Shown in pieces: positions 47,411-58,634 of a stretch of DNA of 64,000 nt. The translations under genes were made by a program, and so were the position numbers. The notes under the pieces were generated by a model that worked only from the letters and a program-made list of their open reading frames with translations, had not been told where the DNA came from and searched no databases. This DNA comes from Pantoea anthophila (GTDB taxonomy: Bacteria; Pseudomonadota; Gammaproteobacteria; Enterobacterales; Enterobacteriaceae), in contig NZ_VHIZ01000048.1 of the NCBI RefSeq assembly GCF_006494375.1, positions 98,245-162,244 of the forward strand, given 5' to 3'. Positions within the stretch are counted from its first letter, which is position 1; each line of letters begins with the position of its first letter.

Positions 47411-48727
47411 ATGGCTGACTATCGGGGTAGAAAAGTCGTCATCATCGGGCTGGGCCTGACCGGGCTCTCCTGTGTTGATTTCTTTCTGGCGCAGGGCGTA
47501 ACGCCTCGCGTGATGGATACCCGTGTCTCGCCGCCGGGGCTGGATAAATTGCCCGGGCAGGTTGAACGCCATCTGGGCGGTCTTAACGGCGACTGGCTGC
47601 TGACCTCCGATCTGATCGTTGCCAGTCCGGGTATCGCGCTGGCGCATCCGCTTCTCAGCGAAGCAGCAGATGCCGGTATCGAAATCGTCGGCGACATCGA
47701 GCTGTTTTGCCGCGAGGCGCAGGCGCCTGTCGTGGCGATTACCGGTTCCAACGGCAAAAGCACGGTGACGACGCTGGTGGGCGAGATGGCCAAAGCCGCA
47801 GGCTGGCAAGTGGGTGTGGGCGGCAACATCGGTCTGCCCGCACTGAGCCTGCTGCAGTCTCCGGCGCAGCTCTACGTGCTGGAGCTCTCCAGCTTTCAGC
47901 TTGAGACTACGCACAGCCTGAAAGCCGCGGCGGCAACCGTGCTGAACGTCAGCGAAGATCATATGGATCGCTATCCGCTGGGGATGCAGCAGTATCGTGC
48001 CGCCAAACTGCGGGTTTACGAGAACGCGCAGACCTGCATCGTTAACGCCGATGACGCCCTAACGATGCCGGTTCGCGGGGCGGACACCCGTTGTGTCAGC
48101 TTTGGCATCGATTTCGGTGACTATCACCTTAACAAGCAGCAGGGCAGTATCTGGCTGCGGGTGAAGGGTGAGAAGGTGCTGAACACCGCTGAAATGAAAA
48201 TGACCGGCCAGCACAACTACACCAATGCACTGGCGGCGCTGGCCCTGGCTGATGCCGTAGGGTTGCCACGCGCCTCCAGCCTGGCCGCTTTAACGCATTT
48301 TAACGGTCTGGCACATCGCTTCCAGCTGGTGCATGAGCATCAGGGCGTGCGCTGGATTAACGACTCTAAAGCCACCAATGTTGGCAGCACCGAAGCGGCA
48401 CTGAATGGTCTGCAGGTGAACGGCACGTTATGGCTGCTGATGGGCGGCGATGGCAAATCAGCCGACTTTACGCCGCTGGTCCCCTGGCTGCAGGGTGACA
48501 ATGTGCGTCTCTACTGTTTTGGCCGCGATGGCGATGCGCTGGCGGCGCTGCGTCCTGAGATCGCCGTACGCACGGAGACGATGCGTCAGGCAATGGAGCA
48601 GATCGCGCCTCAGGTTAAATCCGGCGATATGGTTCTGCTGTCGCCCGCCTGTGCCAGCCTTGATCAGTTCCGTAACTTTGAGCAGCGCGGCGATCAGTTT
48701 GCGCAGCTGGCGAAGGAGCTGAGCTGA
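47411..48727 (+). CDS. murD: UDP-MurNAc-L-Ala:D-glutamate ligase
   Basis: MurD adds D-glutamate to UDP-MurNAc-L-alanine in the cytoplasm. The 438-residue protein starts with a Rossmann-like domain ([20 protein letters not shown]), has the ATP motif [14 protein letters not shown] near residue 113, and the C-terminal segment [17 protein letters not shown] near 316 that contains family-invariant residues. The stop overlaps the ftsW start by one base. Confidence 0.98.
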   Translation: MADYRGRKVVIIGLGLTGLSCVDFFLAQGVTPRVMDTRVSPPGLDKLPGQVERHLGGLNGDWLLTSDLIVASPGIALAHPLLSEAADAGIEIVGDIELFCREAQAPVVAITGSNGKSTVTTLVGEMAKAAGWQVGVGGNIGLPALSLLQSPAQLYVLELSSFQLETTHSLKAAAATVLNVSEDHMDRYPLGMQQYRAAKLRVYENAQTCIVNADDALTMPVRGADTRCVSFGIDFGDYHLNKQQGSIWLRVKGEKVLNTAEMKMTGQHNYTNALAALALADAVGLPRASSLAALTHFNGLAHRFQLVHEHQGVRWINDSKATNVGSTEAALNGLQVNGTLWLLMGGDGKSADFTPLVPWLQGDNVRLYCFGRDGDALAALRPEIAVRTETMRQAMEQIAPQVKSGDMVLLSPACASLDQFRNFEQRGDQFAQLAKELS

Positions 48728-49941
48728 TGCGTATTCCTGGCGCCGGACTGGCTCACTATTTCTCAGGACGCCTGAAAGATTGGGTCATGGGAGCGCGTGA
48801 AAGTGATGACACTTCACTGGTGCTCTATGACCGCACGCTGTTATGGCTGACGCTCGGTCTGGCAGTGATTGGTTTTGTGATGGTGACCTCGGCCTCTATG
48901 CCTGTCGGTCAGCGTCTGAATGACGATCTCTTTTACTTTGCCAAGCGTGACGCCTTCTACATTGCGCTGGCGCTGGGCATGGCGCTGGTCACGCTGCGGG
49001 TGCCGATGGATTTCTGGCAGCGCTACAGCAACGTGATGCTGATGGTCACGATCGTCATGCTGCTGATTGTTCTGGTGGTCGGCAGCTCGGTTAACGGTGC
49101 ATCGCGCTGGATTGCGCTGGGTCCGCTGCGTATCCAACCTGCGGAGCTGTCGAAGCTCTCCCTGTTCTGCTATCTCGCCAGTTATCTGGTGCGCAAAGTG
49201 GAAGAGGTGCGTAATAACTTCTGGGGCTTCTGTAAACCGATGGGCGTCATGGTCGTGCTGGCGGTGTTACTGCTGGCGCAGCCCGACCTGGGAACGGTGG
49301 TGGTACTGTTTGTTACGACGCTGGCGATGCTCTTCCTGGCGGGGGCCAAGCTGTGGCAGTTCATGGCGATTATCGGCTCCGGTATCTTTGCGGTGATCCT
49401 GCTTATCATTGCAGAACCCTACCGTATGCGCCGCGTGACGTCGTTCTGGAATCCCTGGGAAGATCCGTTTGGGAGTGGCTACCAGCTGACCCAGTCGCTG
49501 ATGGCCTTTGGCCGCGGTGAGTTCTGGGGACAGGGACTCGGTAACTCCGTGCAAAAGCTGGAATATCTGCCGGAGGCGCACACCGACTTTATTTTCGCCA
49601 TCATAGGGGAAGAACTCGGTTACATCGGTGTGGTATTGGCACTTTTAATGGTATTCTTCGTCGCTTTTCGTGCGATGTCGATTGGCCGACGTGCGCTGGA
49701 GCTGGATCAGCGTTTTTCCGGCTTTTTAGCCTGTTCAATTGGCGTCTGGTTCAGCTTCCAGGCGCTGGTTAACGTCGGGGCTGCAGCCGGTATGTTACCG
49801 ACTAAAGGCCTGACCTTACCGCTGATCAGTTACGGTGGTTCGAGTCTGATCATTATGTCGACCGCCATCGTCTTTTTATTACGCATAGATTATGAAACGC
49901 GCCTGGCGAAAGCGCAGGCGTTTACCCGAGGTGGTCGATGA
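48727..49941 (+). CDS. ftsW: Septal peptidoglycan polymerase FtsW (SEDS)
   Basis: FtsW polymerises lipid II into glycan strands at the septum in complex with FtsI. The 404-residue protein has about ten membrane segments and SEDS-family motifs: [21 protein letters not shown] with the conserved Arg/Glu region near residue 125-145, [13 protein letters not shown] near 182 and PLISYGGSS near 374. It overlaps murG by four bases, so the septal and lipid II genes are translated together. Confidence 0.98.
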   Translation: MRIPGAGLAHYFSGRLKDWVMGARESDDTSLVLYDRTLLWLTLGLAVIGFVMVTSASMPVGQRLNDDLFYFAKRDAFYIALALGMALVTLRVPMDFWQRYSNVMLMVTIVMLLIVLVVGSSVNGASRWIALGPLRIQPAELSKLSLFCYLASYLVRKVEEVRNNFWGFCKPMGVMVVLAVLLLAQPDLGTVVVLFVTTLAMLFLAGAKLWQFMAIIGSGIFAVILLIIAEPYRMRRVTSFWNPWEDPFGSGYQLTQSLMAFGRGEFWGQGLGNSVQKLEYLPEAHTDFIFAIIGEELGYIGVVLALLMVFFVAFRAMSIGRRALELDQRFSGFLACSIGVWFSFQALVNVGAAAGMLPTKGLTLPLISYGGSSLIIMSTAIVFLLRIDYETRLAKAQAFTRGGR

Positions 49942-50996
49942 GCGGTAAGCGATTGATGGTGATGGCAGGCGGAACCGGCGGACATGTTTTTCCCGGTCTG
50001 GCTGTCGCCCATCATCTGATGGAACAGGGCTGGCAGGTTCGCTGGTTAGGCACCGCCGACCGCATGGAGGCCGATCTGGTGCCGAAGCACGGCATTGAGA
50101 TCGACTTTATCCGCATCAGTGGACTGCGTGGTAAAGGCCTGAAAGCGCTGCTGCTGGCGCCCATGCGCATCTTCAATGCATGGCGTCAGGCGCGCCGCAT
50201 TATGAAAGCCTGGCAGCCCGATGTTGTGCTGGGCATGGGCGGCTACGTTTCCGGTCCCGGTGGCCTGGCGGCCTGGAGTTGCGGCATTCCGGTGGTACTG
50301 CATGAGCAGAACGGGATTGCCGGACTGACTAACAAATGGCTGGCGAAAATTGCCACCAAAGTGCTGCAGGCGTTTCCGGGGGCTTTTCCTGCTGCCGATG
50401 TGGTGGGCAATCCGGTGCGTACGGATGTGCTGGCGCTGCCTCTGCCGGCACAACGGCTGGCCGACCGGTCAGGCCCGATCCGGGTGCTGGTGATTGGCGG
50501 CAGTCAGGGCGCACGGATACTGAATCAGACGCTGCCGCAGATTGCGGCGCTGGTGGGTGATGAGATCACCCTGTGGCATCAGACCGGTAAAGGGGCGCTG
50601 CCCGAAACGGAAAAAGCCTATCAGCAGGCGGGTCAGACGCAGCACAGGGTCACCGAGTTTATCGATGATATGGCGGCGGCCTATGCCTGGGCCGATGTGG
50701 TGGTCTGCCGCTCCGGAGCGTTAACCGTGAGTGAAGTCGCTGCCGCTGGTTTACCGGCGATTTTCGTGCCGTTTCAGCACAAGGATCGCCAGCAGTACTG
50801 GAACGCGCTGCCGCTGGAAAAAGCGGGCGCCGCCAGAATTTTTGAGCAGCCGCAGTTTACTGCGGAGGCCGTAGCGGATCTGCTACGCCACTGGGATCGC
50901 GCAACCCTGTTGACGATGGCTGAGCAGGCCCGTCAGGTGGCGATCCCCGATGCGACCGATCGGGTCGCACAGGAAGTGGCTCGCGCCGCAAAGTAA
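49938..50996 (+). CDS. murG: UDP-GlcNAc:lipid I N-acetylglucosaminyl transferase
   Basis: MurG adds GlcNAc to lipid I to give lipid II on the inner face of the membrane. The 352-residue GT-B glycosyltransferase has the lipid-binding glycine loop [16 protein letters not shown] near residue 11, [11 protein letters not shown] near 101, the second loop [11 protein letters not shown] near 190 and [20 protein letters not shown] in the UDP-sugar site near 255. A 70-base gap with two hairpins separates it from murC. Confidence 0.98.
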   Translation: MSGKRLMVMAGGTGGHVFPGLAVAHHLMEQGWQVRWLGTADRMEADLVPKHGIEIDFIRISGLRGKGLKALLLAPMRIFNAWRQARRIMKAWQPDVVLGMGGYVSGPGGLAAWSCGIPVVLHEQNGIAGLTNKWLAKIATKVLQAFPGAFPAADVVGNPVRTDVLALPLPAQRLADRSGPIRVLVIGGSQGARILNQTLPQIAALVGDEITLWHQTGKGALPETEKAYQQAGQTQHRVTEFIDDMAAAYAWADVVVCRSGALTVSEVAAAGLPAIFVPFQHKDRQQYWNALPLEKAGAARIFEQPQFTAEAVADLLRHWDRATLLTMAEQARQVAIPDATDRVAQEVARAAK

Positions 50997-51003
50997 TCAT
51001 TCC

Positions 51004-51039
51004 GGTCAGCGTGTCTGACCTGTACCCGGGCCGGGTACA
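51004..51039 (+). other. Tandem hairpins in the murG-murC gap
   Basis: GGTCAG / CTGACC (51004-51020, 5-base loop) is followed directly by the perfect odd palindrome TGTACCCGG-G-CCGGGTACA (51021-51039). No T tract follows, so this is not an ordinary terminator. It could be an mRNA processing or stability element, or a protein-binding palindrome; the function is unknown. Confidence 0.55.
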
Positions 51040-51066
51040 AACTGAAAGAGCAGGTAATTGAGAGCG

Positions 51067-52545
51067 ATGAATACACAACAATTGGCAAAACTGCGTTCTA
51101 TCGTGCCCGAGATGCGTCGCGTCCGGCACATCCACTTTGTCGGCATCGGTGGTGCTGGCATGGGCGGTATTGCCGAAGTGTTAGCAAATGAAGGCTACCA
51201 TATCAGCGGTTCAGATCTGGCCCCTAACCCGGTGACGCAGAACCTGATAGCGCTGGGTGCGACCATCTATTTTAACCATCGCCCTGAAAACGTGAACGAT
51301 GCCAGCGTGGTGGTGGTTTCCAGCGCGGTTTCACAGGATAACCCTGAACTGGTGGCGGCGCGTGAACAGCGCATTCCGGTCATTCGTCGCGCGGAGATGC
51401 TGGCGGAGCTGATGCGATTCCGTCACGGCATCGCCGTTGCGGGCACCCATGGCAAAACCACCACCACGGCGATGGTCTCAAGCATTTATGCGGAAGCCGG
51501 GCTGGATCCGACCTTTGTGAACGGCGGACTGGTCAAAGCAGCAGGCACCCATGCCCGTCTGGGCAACAGCCGCTATCTGATTGCCGAAGCGGATGAGAGT
51601 GACGCGTCGTTCCTGCATCTGCAGCCGATGGTGGCGATTGTAACCAACATCGAAGCGGACCACATGGACACCTATCAGGGCGATTTTGAGAACCTGAAGC
51701 AGACCTTTATTAACTTCCTGCACAACCTGCCGTTTTACGGTCGCGCAGTGATGTGCGTGGATGATGCGGTGATCCGCGATCTGATCCCACGTGTAGGACG
51801 GCACATTACCACCTACGGTTTCAGTGATGACGCTGACCTGCGCATTGAGAATTATGAGCAGAGTGGTGCGCAGGGACATTTCACCCTGATCCGTCAGGAT
51901 AAAGCGCCGCTGCAGATTACGCTGAACGCACCGGGCCGCCACAACGCGCTGAATGCGGCCGCCGCGGTTGCCGTCGCCAGTGAAGAGGGCATTGAAGACA
52001 ACGCCATTCTGGCCGCGCTGGAGAGCTTCCAGGGCACGGGCCGTCGCTTTGATCTGCTGGGTGAGTTCCCGACCGAACCGGTAAACGGGCAGCCGGGCAG
52101 CGCAATGCTGGTGGATGACTATGGTCATCACCCGACTGAAGTTGAGGCGACGATCAAAGCGGCACGTGCAGGCTGGCCGGACAAAAAACTGGTCATGGTA
52201 TTTCAGCCGCACCGTTTCAGCCGAACCCGCGATCTCTTCGATGATTTCGCCAACGTGCTGTCACATGTCGATGTCCTGCTGATGCTGGATGTCTACTCTG
52301 CCGGTGAGACGGCCATTCCGGGCGCAGACAGCCGTTCGCTCTGCCGTGCGATTCGCAATCGGGGCAAAGTGGATCCGATTCTGGTGCCGGAACATGACGC
52401 GCTGCCGGAGATGCTGGCACCGCTGCTGTCAGGCAACGATCTGATTCTGGTGCAGGGAGCCGGTAACGTCGGCAAGGTTGCCCGCAAGCTGGCTGACGCG
52501 AAGCTCCAGCCGGAGCAGAAAGCGGAGGATCGTCATGGCGGATAA
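51067..52545 (+). CDS. murC: UDP-N-acetylmuramate:L-alanine ligase
   Basis: MurC attaches the first amino acid, L-alanine, to UDP-MurNAc. The ATG at 51067 gives [20 protein letters not shown], identical in its first part to E. coli; a TTG three codons earlier is not needed. The 492-residue protein has the UDP-binding [17 protein letters not shown] near residue 24, the ATP motif [13 protein letters not shown] near 125, and [14 protein letters not shown] near 350 in the C-terminal domain. The last 11 bases overlap ddlB. Confidence 0.98.
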   Translation: MNTQQLAKLRSIVPEMRRVRHIHFVGIGGAGMGGIAEVLANEGYHISGSDLAPNPVTQNLIALGATIYFNHRPENVNDASVVVVSSAVSQDNPELVAAREQRIPVIRRAEMLAELMRFRHGIAVAGTHGKTTTTAMVSSIYAEAGLDPTFVNGGLVKAAGTHARLGNSRYLIAEADESDASFLHLQPMVAIVTNIEADHMDTYQGDFENLKQTFINFLHNLPFYGRAVMCVDDAVIRDLIPRVGRHITTYGFSDDADLRIENYEQSGAQGHFTLIRQDKAPLQITLNAPGRHNALNAAAAVAVASEEGIEDNAILAALESFQGTGRRFDLLGEFPTEPVNGQPGSAMLVDDYGHHPTEVEATIKAARAGWPDKKLVMVFQPHRFSRTRDLFDDFANVLSHVDVLLMLDVYSAGETAIPGADSRSLCRAIRNRGKVDPILVPEHDALPEMLAPLLSGNDLILVQGAGNVGKVARKLADAKLQPEQKAEDRHGG

Positions 52546-53455
52546 AGTTGCCGTATTAATGGGCGGTACCTCGGCAGAGCGTGAGGTGTCGCTTAACTCG
52601 GGTCAGGCTGTGTTAGCCGGATTACGGGAAATGGGCATTGATGCACATGGCATCGATACCCGTGATGTTTCGGTTCTCACGCTGAAAGAGCAGGGCTTTA
52701 CCAAAGCCTTTATCGCTCTGCATGGCCGGGGTGGCGAAGATGGCTCGCTACAGGCGGTACTGGAGTTTCTTCAACTGCCCTACACGGGCAGCGGCGTGAT
52801 GGCCTCAGCCGTCACCATGGACAAGCTGCGCACCAAACTGCTGTGGCAGGGGCGCGGCTTACCTTCAGGACGCTTTGTCTGGCTGACGCGTCAGCAGTTT
52901 GCTGCCGGGCTGGATGCCGAGAGCGACGCGGCGATTGCGGCGCTTGGCCTGCCACTGTTTGTTAAGCCAGCCTGTGAAGGCTCCAGCGTGGGCATCAGCC
53001 GGGTCAACGATCTGAGCGCGCTGCCTGCTGCACTGGAACTGGCGTTTAAGCACGACAATGACGTGCTGGTCGAGGCGTTTCTCAGCGGCGCGGAGTATAC
53101 CGTCGCAATTGTGGGCGATCGTATTCTGCCTGCCATTGAAATTAAGAGCGCCAGCGAGTTCTATGACTATGAAGCTAAATACATTTCTGACGATACTCAG
53201 TATCTCTGTCCGGCCGATTTAAGTGCCGAACGGGAAGCAGAATTGCAGCAGCTGGTGCTGGCAGCCTGGCGTGCGCTGGGATGCCGTGGCTGGGGACGGG
53301 TTGATGTGATGACCGACGGAGAGGGGAACTTTCAGCTGCTGGAAGCCAACACCTCACCGGGCATGACCAGCCACAGTCTGGTTCCGATGGCGGCGAAACA
53401 GGCGGGTATGCGTTTCCCGCAGCTGGTTGCCCATATTCTGGAGCTGGCCGACTGA
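52535..53455 (+). CDS. ddlB: D-alanine:D-alanine ligase B
   Basis: DdlB makes D-Ala-D-Ala, the MurF substrate. The ATG at 52535, inside the end of murC, gives a 306-residue protein like E. coli DdlB and has GGAGG eight bases upstream. The ATP-grasp fold is seen in [16 protein letters not shown] near residue 8, [13 protein letters not shown] near 61, [15 protein letters not shown] near 144, and [14 protein letters not shown] near 270, the last carrying magnesium ligands. D-cycloserine binds this enzyme in the family. Confidence 0.97.
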   Translation: MADKVAVLMGGTSAEREVSLNSGQAVLAGLREMGIDAHGIDTRDVSVLTLKEQGFTKAFIALHGRGGEDGSLQAVLEFLQLPYTGSGVMASAVTMDKLRTKLLWQGRGLPSGRFVWLTRQQFAAGLDAESDAAIAALGLPLFVKPACEGSSVGISRVNDLSALPAALELAFKHDNDVLVEAFLSGAEYTVAIVGDRILPAIEIKSASEFYDYEAKYISDDTQYLCPADLSAEREAELQQLVLAAWRALGCRGWGRVDVMTDGEGNFQLLEANTSPGMTSHSLVPMAAKQAGMRFPQLVAHILELAD

Positions 53456-53456
53456 T

Positions 53457-54296
53457 ATGTCACAGGCGGCGATGAGAGTTCGAAACCGTGAACCGCAGGA
53501 GCGTACTCGCACCGGGCGCAGTAACGGAGCCCGACTGTTCGGTATTGTTTTCCTGCTGATCGTCATCGGGATTATGATTTCCGGCGGGCTGGTGGTGCTG
53601 AAGTGGATGAATGATGCGTCCCGGTTGCCGTTATCCAGACTGGTGGTAACGGGGCAGACGCACTACACCACGCACGATGATATCCGCCAGGCGATCCTGT
53701 CGCTTGGCCCACCGGGCACCTTTATGTCGCAGAATGTCGACATCCTGCAGCAGCAGATCGAGCGGCTGCCGTGGATTAAGCAGGTCAGCGTGCGTAAACA
53801 GTGGCCGGACGAGCTAAAGATTCATCTGGTGGAGTACACGCCAGTGGCGCGCTGGAACGATGTGCATATGGTGGATGCTGATGGGGTTTCCTTCAGTGTG
53901 CCTGCCAGCCACATTGGTAAAGAGACGTTGCCAATGCTGTATGGACCTGAAGGGAGTGAGAAAGAGGTCCTGGCGGGCTATCACAGCATGGATGATGTGC
54001 TGAAAGCCCGGAAGTTTACTCTGAAGGTGGCGTCGATGACGGCCCGGCGTTCATGGCAGCTGGTCACCAGCGATGATGTTCGTATCGAGCTGGGCCGCAG
54101 CGACACCATGAAACGACTGAATCGCTTTATTGAGCTCTACCCGGTGCTGGAACAGCAAGGTCAGAACGAGAGCAAACGTATCAGCTACGTGGATTTGCGA
54201 TACGACTCGGGCGCTTCTGTTGGCTGGACACCGGTTGTGATGGAGCCACAGGACAGTAATCAGCAACAGAACCAGGCACAGGCTAAACAACAATGA
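53457..54296 (+). CDS. ftsQ: Cell division protein FtsQ
   Basis: FtsQ is a bitopic scaffold that recruits FtsB-FtsL and later divisome parts. I start at the ATG at 53457 ([13 protein letters not shown], as in E. coli), one base after the ddlB stop, giving 279 residues. A cytoplasmic tail of about 25 residues is followed by one membrane segment, a POTRA domain beginning around [16 protein letters not shown], and a beta domain ([18 protein letters not shown]). It ends in a Gln-rich tail ([11 protein letters not shown]). It overlaps ftsA by four bases. Confidence 0.97.
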   Translation: MSQAAMRVRNREPQERTRTGRSNGARLFGIVFLLIVIGIMISGGLVVLKWMNDASRLPLSRLVVTGQTHYTTHDDIRQAILSLGPPGTFMSQNVDILQQQIERLPWIKQVSVRKQWPDELKIHLVEYTPVARWNDVHMVDADGVSFSVPASHIGKETLPMLYGPEGSEKEVLAGYHSMDDVLKARKFTLKVASMTARRSWQLVTSDDVRIELGRSDTMKRLNRFIELYPVLEQQGQNESKRISYVDLRYDSGASVGWTPVVMEPQDSNQQQNQAQAKQQ

Positions 54297-55549
54297 TCAA
54301 GGCAACGGACAGAAAACTGGTAGTTGGACTCGAAATCGGCACTGCGAAGGTCGCCGCCCTGGTTGGGGAAATTCTGCCCGATGGTATGGTCAACATTATT
54401 GGGGTGGGCAGCTGTCCCTCCCGCGGTATGGATAAAGGTGGCGTAAACGACCTTGAGTCGGTGGTGAAATGCGTTCAGCGTGCCATCGACCAGGCTGAGC
54501 TGATGGCAGATTGCCAGATCTCCTCTGTCTACCTTGCTTTATCGGGCAAACATATCAGTTGTCAGAACGAAATCGGGATGGTTCCGATTTCGGAAGAGGA
54601 AGTGACTCAGGATGATGTGGAGAACGTCGTGCATACCGCCAAATCGGTGCGTGTGCGTGATGAGCATCGCATCCTGCACGTGATTCCTCAGGAATATGCC
54701 ATCGACTATCAGGAAGGGATTAAGAACCCGGTCGGACTTTCCGGCGTGCGTATGCAGGCGAAAGTGCACCTGATCACCTGTCACAACGACATGGCGAAGA
54801 ACATCGTGAAAGCCGTTGAGCGGTGCGGGCTGAAAGTCGATCAGCTGATTTTTGCCGGCCTCGCCTCCAGTTTTGCCGTTTTAACGGAAGACGAACGTGA
54901 GCTGGGCGTGTGTGTTGTCGACATTGGTGGCGGTACAATGGACATTGCCGTATATACCGGCGGCGCTTTACGGCACACTAAGGTCATACCGTATGCGGGC
55001 AACGTCGTCACCAGCGATATCGCCTATGCGTTTGGCACACCGCCAACCGATGCGGAGGCGATTAAAGTGCGGCATGGCTGTGCGCTGGGATCGATTGTCG
55101 GCAAAGATGAGAACGTTGAAGTGCCAAGCGTGGGCGGACGTCCACCGCGCAGCCTGCAGCGTCAGACGCTGGCAGAGGTGATTGAGCCGCGTTATACCGA
55201 ACTTTTGAATCTGGTCAACGACGAGATTCTGCAGTTACAGGAACAACTGCGTCAGCAGGGCGTGAAGCACCACTTAGCCGCAGGCATTGTCCTGACCGGT
55301 GGCGCCGCGCAAATTGAAGGACTGGCGGCCTGTGCGCAACGCGTATTCCATACGCAGGTGCGTATCGGACAGCCGCTGAATATTACTGGCCTGACTGATT
55401 ATGCGCAGGAATCGTACTACTCCACCGCGGTGGGACTGCTGCACTACGGCAAAGAGTCGCACATGAACGGTGATGCAGAGACCGAAAAGCGTGTCTCAGT
55501 AGGTAACTGGTTCAAGCGTTTTAACAGTTGGTTAAAAAAAGAGTTTTAA
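54293..55549 (+). CDS. ftsA: Cell division protein FtsA
   Basis: FtsA is an actin-like ATPase that tethers FtsZ to the membrane and signals to FtsQLB/FtsN. The 418-residue protein has the actin phosphate loops [16 protein letters not shown] near residue 10 and [15 protein letters not shown] near 205, and the adenosine motif [12 protein letters not shown] near 330. The C-terminal amphipathic helix ([16 protein letters not shown]) is the membrane anchor. It overlaps ftsQ by four bases. Confidence 0.98.
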   Translation: MIKATDRKLVVGLEIGTAKVAALVGEILPDGMVNIIGVGSCPSRGMDKGGVNDLESVVKCVQRAIDQAELMADCQISSVYLALSGKHISCQNEIGMVPISEEEVTQDDVENVVHTAKSVRVRDEHRILHVIPQEYAIDYQEGIKNPVGLSGVRMQAKVHLITCHNDMAKNIVKAVERCGLKVDQLIFAGLASSFAVLTEDERELGVCVVDIGGGTMDIAVYTGGALRHTKVIPYAGNVVTSDIAYAFGTPPTDAEAIKVRHGCALGSIVGKDENVEVPSVGGRPPRSLQRQTLAEVIEPRYTELLNLVNDEILQLQEQLRQQGVKHHLAAGIVLTGGAAQIEGLAACAQRVFHTQVRIGQPLNITGLTDYAQESYYSTAVGLLHYGKESHMNGDAETEKRVSVGNWFKRFNSWLKKEF

Positions 55550-55560
55550 TTTTTGTGAAA

Positions 55561-55591
55561 GGAGATCATGCTGTTTTCTTTAGTGATCTCC
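55561..55591 (+). other. Hairpin in the ftsA-ftsZ gap, overlapping a possible micro-ORF start
   Basis: GGAGATCA (55561-55568) and TGATCTCC (55584-55591) form a perfect 8-bp stem with a 15-base loop, 12 bases after the ftsA stop. AAAGGAG followed by ATG at 55568 could open a 24-codon ORF that ends 20 bases inside ftsZ. The ribosome site would itself be held in the stem. No T tract follows. Confidence 0.55.
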
Positions 55592-55620
55592 AGGCGACAG
55601 GCACATAACGGAGAGAAATC

Positions 55621-56775
55621 ATGTTTGAACCTATGGAATTAACCAACGACGCGGTGATTAAAGTCATCGGCGTCGGTGGCGGCGGCGGTAACGCCGTAGA
55701 GCACATGGTACGCGAGCGTATCGAAGGTGTGGAATTCTTTGCTGTGAATACCGACGCTCAGGCGCTGCGTAAAACAGCGGTCGGCCAGACGATCCAGATC
55801 GGTAACAACATTACCAAAGGTCTGGGTGCGGGTGCGAACCCGGAAGTGGGCCGTAACTCTGCAGAAGAAGATCGCGAAGCACTGCGTTCTGCGCTGGAAG
55901 GGGCAGACATGGTGTTCATCGCAGCCGGCATGGGCGGCGGTACCGGTACCGGTGCAGCGCCTGTCGTGGCTGAAGTGGCAAAGGATTTAGGCATCCTGAC
56001 GGTGGCCGTGGTCACTAAGCCGTTCAACTTCGAAGGCAAAAAACGCATGGCGTTTGCCGAGCAGGGGATCGCTGAACTCTCTAAGCATGTCGATTCACTG
56101 ATCACCATTCCTAACGACAAGCTGCTGAAAGTGCTGGGTCGCGGCATCTCCCTGCTGGATGCGTTTGGCGCAGCCAACGACGTGCTGAAAGGTGCAGTCC
56201 AGGGTATTGCCGAGCTGATCACCCGTCCGGGCCTGATGAACGTCGACTTTGCTGACGTGCGTACCGTCATGTCTGAAATGGGCTATGCGATGATGGGTTC
56301 AGGCGTTGCGTGCGGTGAAGATCGCGCGGAAGAAGCGGCTGAAATGGCGATCTCCAGCCCACTGCTGGAAGATATCGACCTGTCTGGTGCACGTGGCGTG
56401 CTGGTCAACATTACGGCAGGCTTCGATCTGCGTCTGGATGAGTTCGAAACCGTGGGTAACACCATCCGCGCCTTCGCCTCTGACAACGCAACCGTGGTTA
56501 TCGGCACCTCGCTGGATCCGGAAATGAACGACGAACTGCGCGTCACCGTGGTGGCAACCGGTATCGGCATGGACAAGCGTCCGGAAATTACGCTGGTCAC
56601 TAACAAGCCAGCCAGCCAGCCTGTGATGGATCATCGCTATCAGCAGCACGGTATGTCACCGCTGCCGCAGGAGCAGAAACCCGCTGCTAAAGTGGTTAAC
56701 GACCAGGCTGCGCAGTCGAACAAAGAGCCCGACTATCTTGATATTCCGGCCTTTTTACGCAAGCAGGCCGATTAG
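55621..56775 (+). CDS. ftsZ: Cell division protein FtsZ
   Basis: FtsZ is the tubulin-like GTPase that assembles the Z ring. The 384-residue protein has the tubulin signature [14 protein letters not shown] near residue 106, the N-terminal [13 protein letters not shown] loop, and the catalytic NVDFADVR region near 207. A variable linker precedes the conserved C-terminal tail [14 protein letters not shown], which binds FtsA, ZipA and ZapD (zapD is also in this window). GGAG lies seven bases before the ATG. Confidence 0.99.
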   Translation: MFEPMELTNDAVIKVIGVGGGGGNAVEHMVRERIEGVEFFAVNTDAQALRKTAVGQTIQIGNNITKGLGAGANPEVGRNSAEEDREALRSALEGADMVFIAAGMGGGTGTGAAPVVAEVAKDLGILTVAVVTKPFNFEGKKRMAFAEQGIAELSKHVDSLITIPNDKLLKVLGRGISLLDAFGAANDVLKGAVQGIAELITRPGLMNVDFADVRTVMSEMGYAMMGSGVACGEDRAEEAAEMAISSPLLEDIDLSGARGVLVNITAGFDLRLDEFETVGNTIRAFASDNATVVIGTSLDPEMNDELRVTVVATGIGMDKRPEITLVTNKPASQPVMDHRYQQHGMSPLPQEQKPAAKVVNDQAAQSNKEPDYLDIPAFLRKQAD

Positions 56776-56876
56776 GATTAACCCTATAATTGGGGTTCTC
56801 CGCTCTTTGTGCTAAAGTGTCTGCCCGCTGGTAAAGTATACTGGCGGTCGGAAAGGTAATATTGCGAGATAATGCG

Positions 56877-57794
56877 ATGATCAAACAAAGGACATTAAAA
56901 CGTATTGTTCAGGCGACGGGTGTCGGTTTGCATACCGGCAAAAAAGTCACCCTGACATTACGCCCTGCGTCGGCTAACACCGGGGTCATCTATCGTCGCA
57001 CCGACTTGAATCCACCGGTAGATTTTCCGGCTGATGCAAAATACGTGCGCGACACCATGCTGAGTACCTGCCTGGTGAATGATGACGGCGTGCGTATTTC
57101 AACGGTCGAACACCTCAATGCCGCCCTGGCCGGTCTGGGTATCGATAACATTATTGTTGAAGTCGATGCTCCGGAAATCCCGATCATGGATGGCAGCGCA
57201 GCACCGTTTATCTATCTGCTGATGGATGCGGGTATCGAGCAGCTCAACAGCGCGAAGAAATTCGTGCGCGTTAAGCAGACCGTGCGTGTGGAAGAGGGTG
57301 ATAAATGGGCCGAGATCAAACCGTACAACGGTTTCTCGCTTGATTTCACCATCGACTTCAAACACCCGGCTATCGATTCCAGCTCACAGCGTTATGCGAT
57401 GAACTTCTCTGCTGATGCCTTTGTTCGTCAGATCAGCCGGGCGCGTACATTTGGCTTTATGCGTGAAATCGAATATCTGCAGTCTAAAGGCCTGTGCCTG
57501 GGCGGTAGCTTAGATTGTGCGATAGGTCTGGATGATTTCCGCGTACTGAATGAAGAAGGCCTGCGTTTTGAAGACGAGTTTGTCCGTCACAAAATGCTGG
57601 ACGCTATCGGCGACCTGTTTATGTGTGGTCACAACATCATTGGTGCATTTACTGCATTCAAATCAGGCCACGCACTGAACAACAAGCTGCTGCAAGCGGT
57701 TCTGGCTAAGCAGGAAGCCTGGGAATGGGCAACCTTCGAAGACGAAGCTGAACTGCCGCTGGCATTCAAAGCACCGAATCTGGTTCTGGCTTAA
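56877..57794 (+). CDS. lpxC: UDP-3-O-acyl-N-acetylglucosamine deacetylase
   Basis: LpxC carries out the committed step of lipid A synthesis and is a zinc amidase. The ATG at 56877 gives [21 protein letters not shown], the E. coli N-terminus; an in-frame TTG at 56862 is less likely. Zinc ligands are visible: His79 in [10 protein letters not shown], and His/Asp in [11 protein letters not shown] near 238-242; the catalytic His is in KSGHALNN near 265. The protein is 305 residues. In E. coli its level is set by FtsH, which reads the C-terminus; here that is KAPNLVLA. It is the last gene of the dcw cluster. Confidence 0.98.
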   Translation: MIKQRTLKRIVQATGVGLHTGKKVTLTLRPASANTGVIYRRTDLNPPVDFPADAKYVRDTMLSTCLVNDDGVRISTVEHLNAALAGLGIDNIIVEVDAPEIPIMDGSAAPFIYLLMDAGIEQLNSAKKFVRVKQTVRVEEGDKWAEIKPYNGFSLDFTIDFKHPAIDSSSQRYAMNFSADAFVRQISRARTFGFMREIEYLQSKGLCLGGSLDCAIGLDDFRVLNEEGLRFEDEFVRHKMLDAIGDLFMCGHNIIGAFTAFKSGHALNNKLLQAVLAKQEAWEWATFEDEAELPLAFKAPNLVLA

Positions 57795-57810
57795 TTACCC
57801 CGGAACGCGA

Positions 57811-57863
57811 AACGGCTGGTTATGCTGACACCCTCTCCGGTCAGCGGCGCCAGCCGTTTTTTA
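57811..57863 (+). terminator. lpxC (dcw cluster) terminator
   Basis: AACGGCTGG (57811-57819) pairs with CCAGCCGTT (57850-57858); inside it GCTGAC / GTCAGC form a second stem. Six T end the structure. It closes the dcw cluster before secM. Confidence 0.9.
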
Positions 57864-58093
57864 TTGCCCCCATCTTATCCGTCGCAATAGTGTGACCGCT
57901 CTCGTAACGCCTTGTCTGTTCTGCTGAATTGCTGAACAATCGCTCGCCTTTTCTCACACCGCCACTTTAATCTCAGGTGTGGATGCCCCACATTAATGAT
58001 ACTATCTGTGGCGCTTTTACAGGCCGAAATCCGTTGCAGCATGCGGCGGTTGAACGAAAACAAAGGCGCAGGAGCATGCGCAATGGAAAGGGT

Positions 58094-58600
58094 GTGATCG
58101 GGATTCTTCAGCGCTGGCGACAATTGGGTAGACGCTATTTCTGGCCCCATCTCCTGTTAGGGATGGTCGCGGCCAGCTTTGGCCTGCCAGCCTGTGCGCA
58201 AAACTCCGAACTCAGCACCTCTTCAGAATCTCCGGCCAGCAGCCTTTTTCTGGGCAGTGCCACACGTTTTGACCACCTGATACGGCTTCAGGAAGCGTCC
58301 CGCCGTCCCAGCTTCAGCGTGGATTACTGGCATCAGCACGCCATCCGTACGGTTATCCGTCATCTTTCGTTTACGCTGGCGCCACAGGCCCAGGCGGAGC
58401 CACAGATTTTACCGCTGGCGGCACAAAAGCTGGCGCTGATTGATTCACTGCATAACTTACTGACGTCTCATTCTGCGCGGCCTACCGCCCCGCAGCTGAT
58501 GACGGCACCCCCGCTTTTCACCGCCGTAACCCGCTCATGGGTTGAGTGGCATGCCAGCGTGCATGGCATTCGCGCCGGACCTGCCCGATTGTTCTGCTAA
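58094..58600 (+). CDS. secM: SecM secretion monitor (translation-arrest regulator of secA)
   Basis: SecM stalls its own ribosome through a C-terminal arrest peptide until it is pulled by Sec export, which opens the secA ribosome site. I chose the GTG at 58094 (IGILQRWRQLGRRYFWPHLLLGMVAAS aligns with E. coli SGILTRWRQ) giving 168 residues; an ATG at 58076 is also possible. The signal peptide ends near PACAQ. The central VDYWHQHAIRTVIRHLSF is conserved. The arrest region reads WHASVHGIRAGP: Trp and GIRAGP are kept, but the residue equal to E. coli Ile156 is His and that equal to Phe150 is Arg. Five residues follow the motif. Confidence 0.88.
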   Translation: MIGILQRWRQLGRRYFWPHLLLGMVAASFGLPACAQNSELSTSSESPASSLFLGSATRFDHLIRLQEASRRPSFSVDYWHQHAIRTVIRHLSFTLAPQAQAEPQILPLAAQKLALIDSLHNLLTSHSARPTAPQLMTAPPLFTAVTRSWVEWHASVHGIRAGPARLFC

Positions 58601-58634
58601 TATTTTTGGTTTTATTCACTCTGTTAAGATTTCG

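Noticed and set aside
56785..56790. TATAAT as an lpxC promoter -10
   Set aside because: The hexamer is perfect but no -35 lies at 15-19 bp upstream, and it sits in the loop of a small AACCC/GGGTT hairpin; left unassigned.
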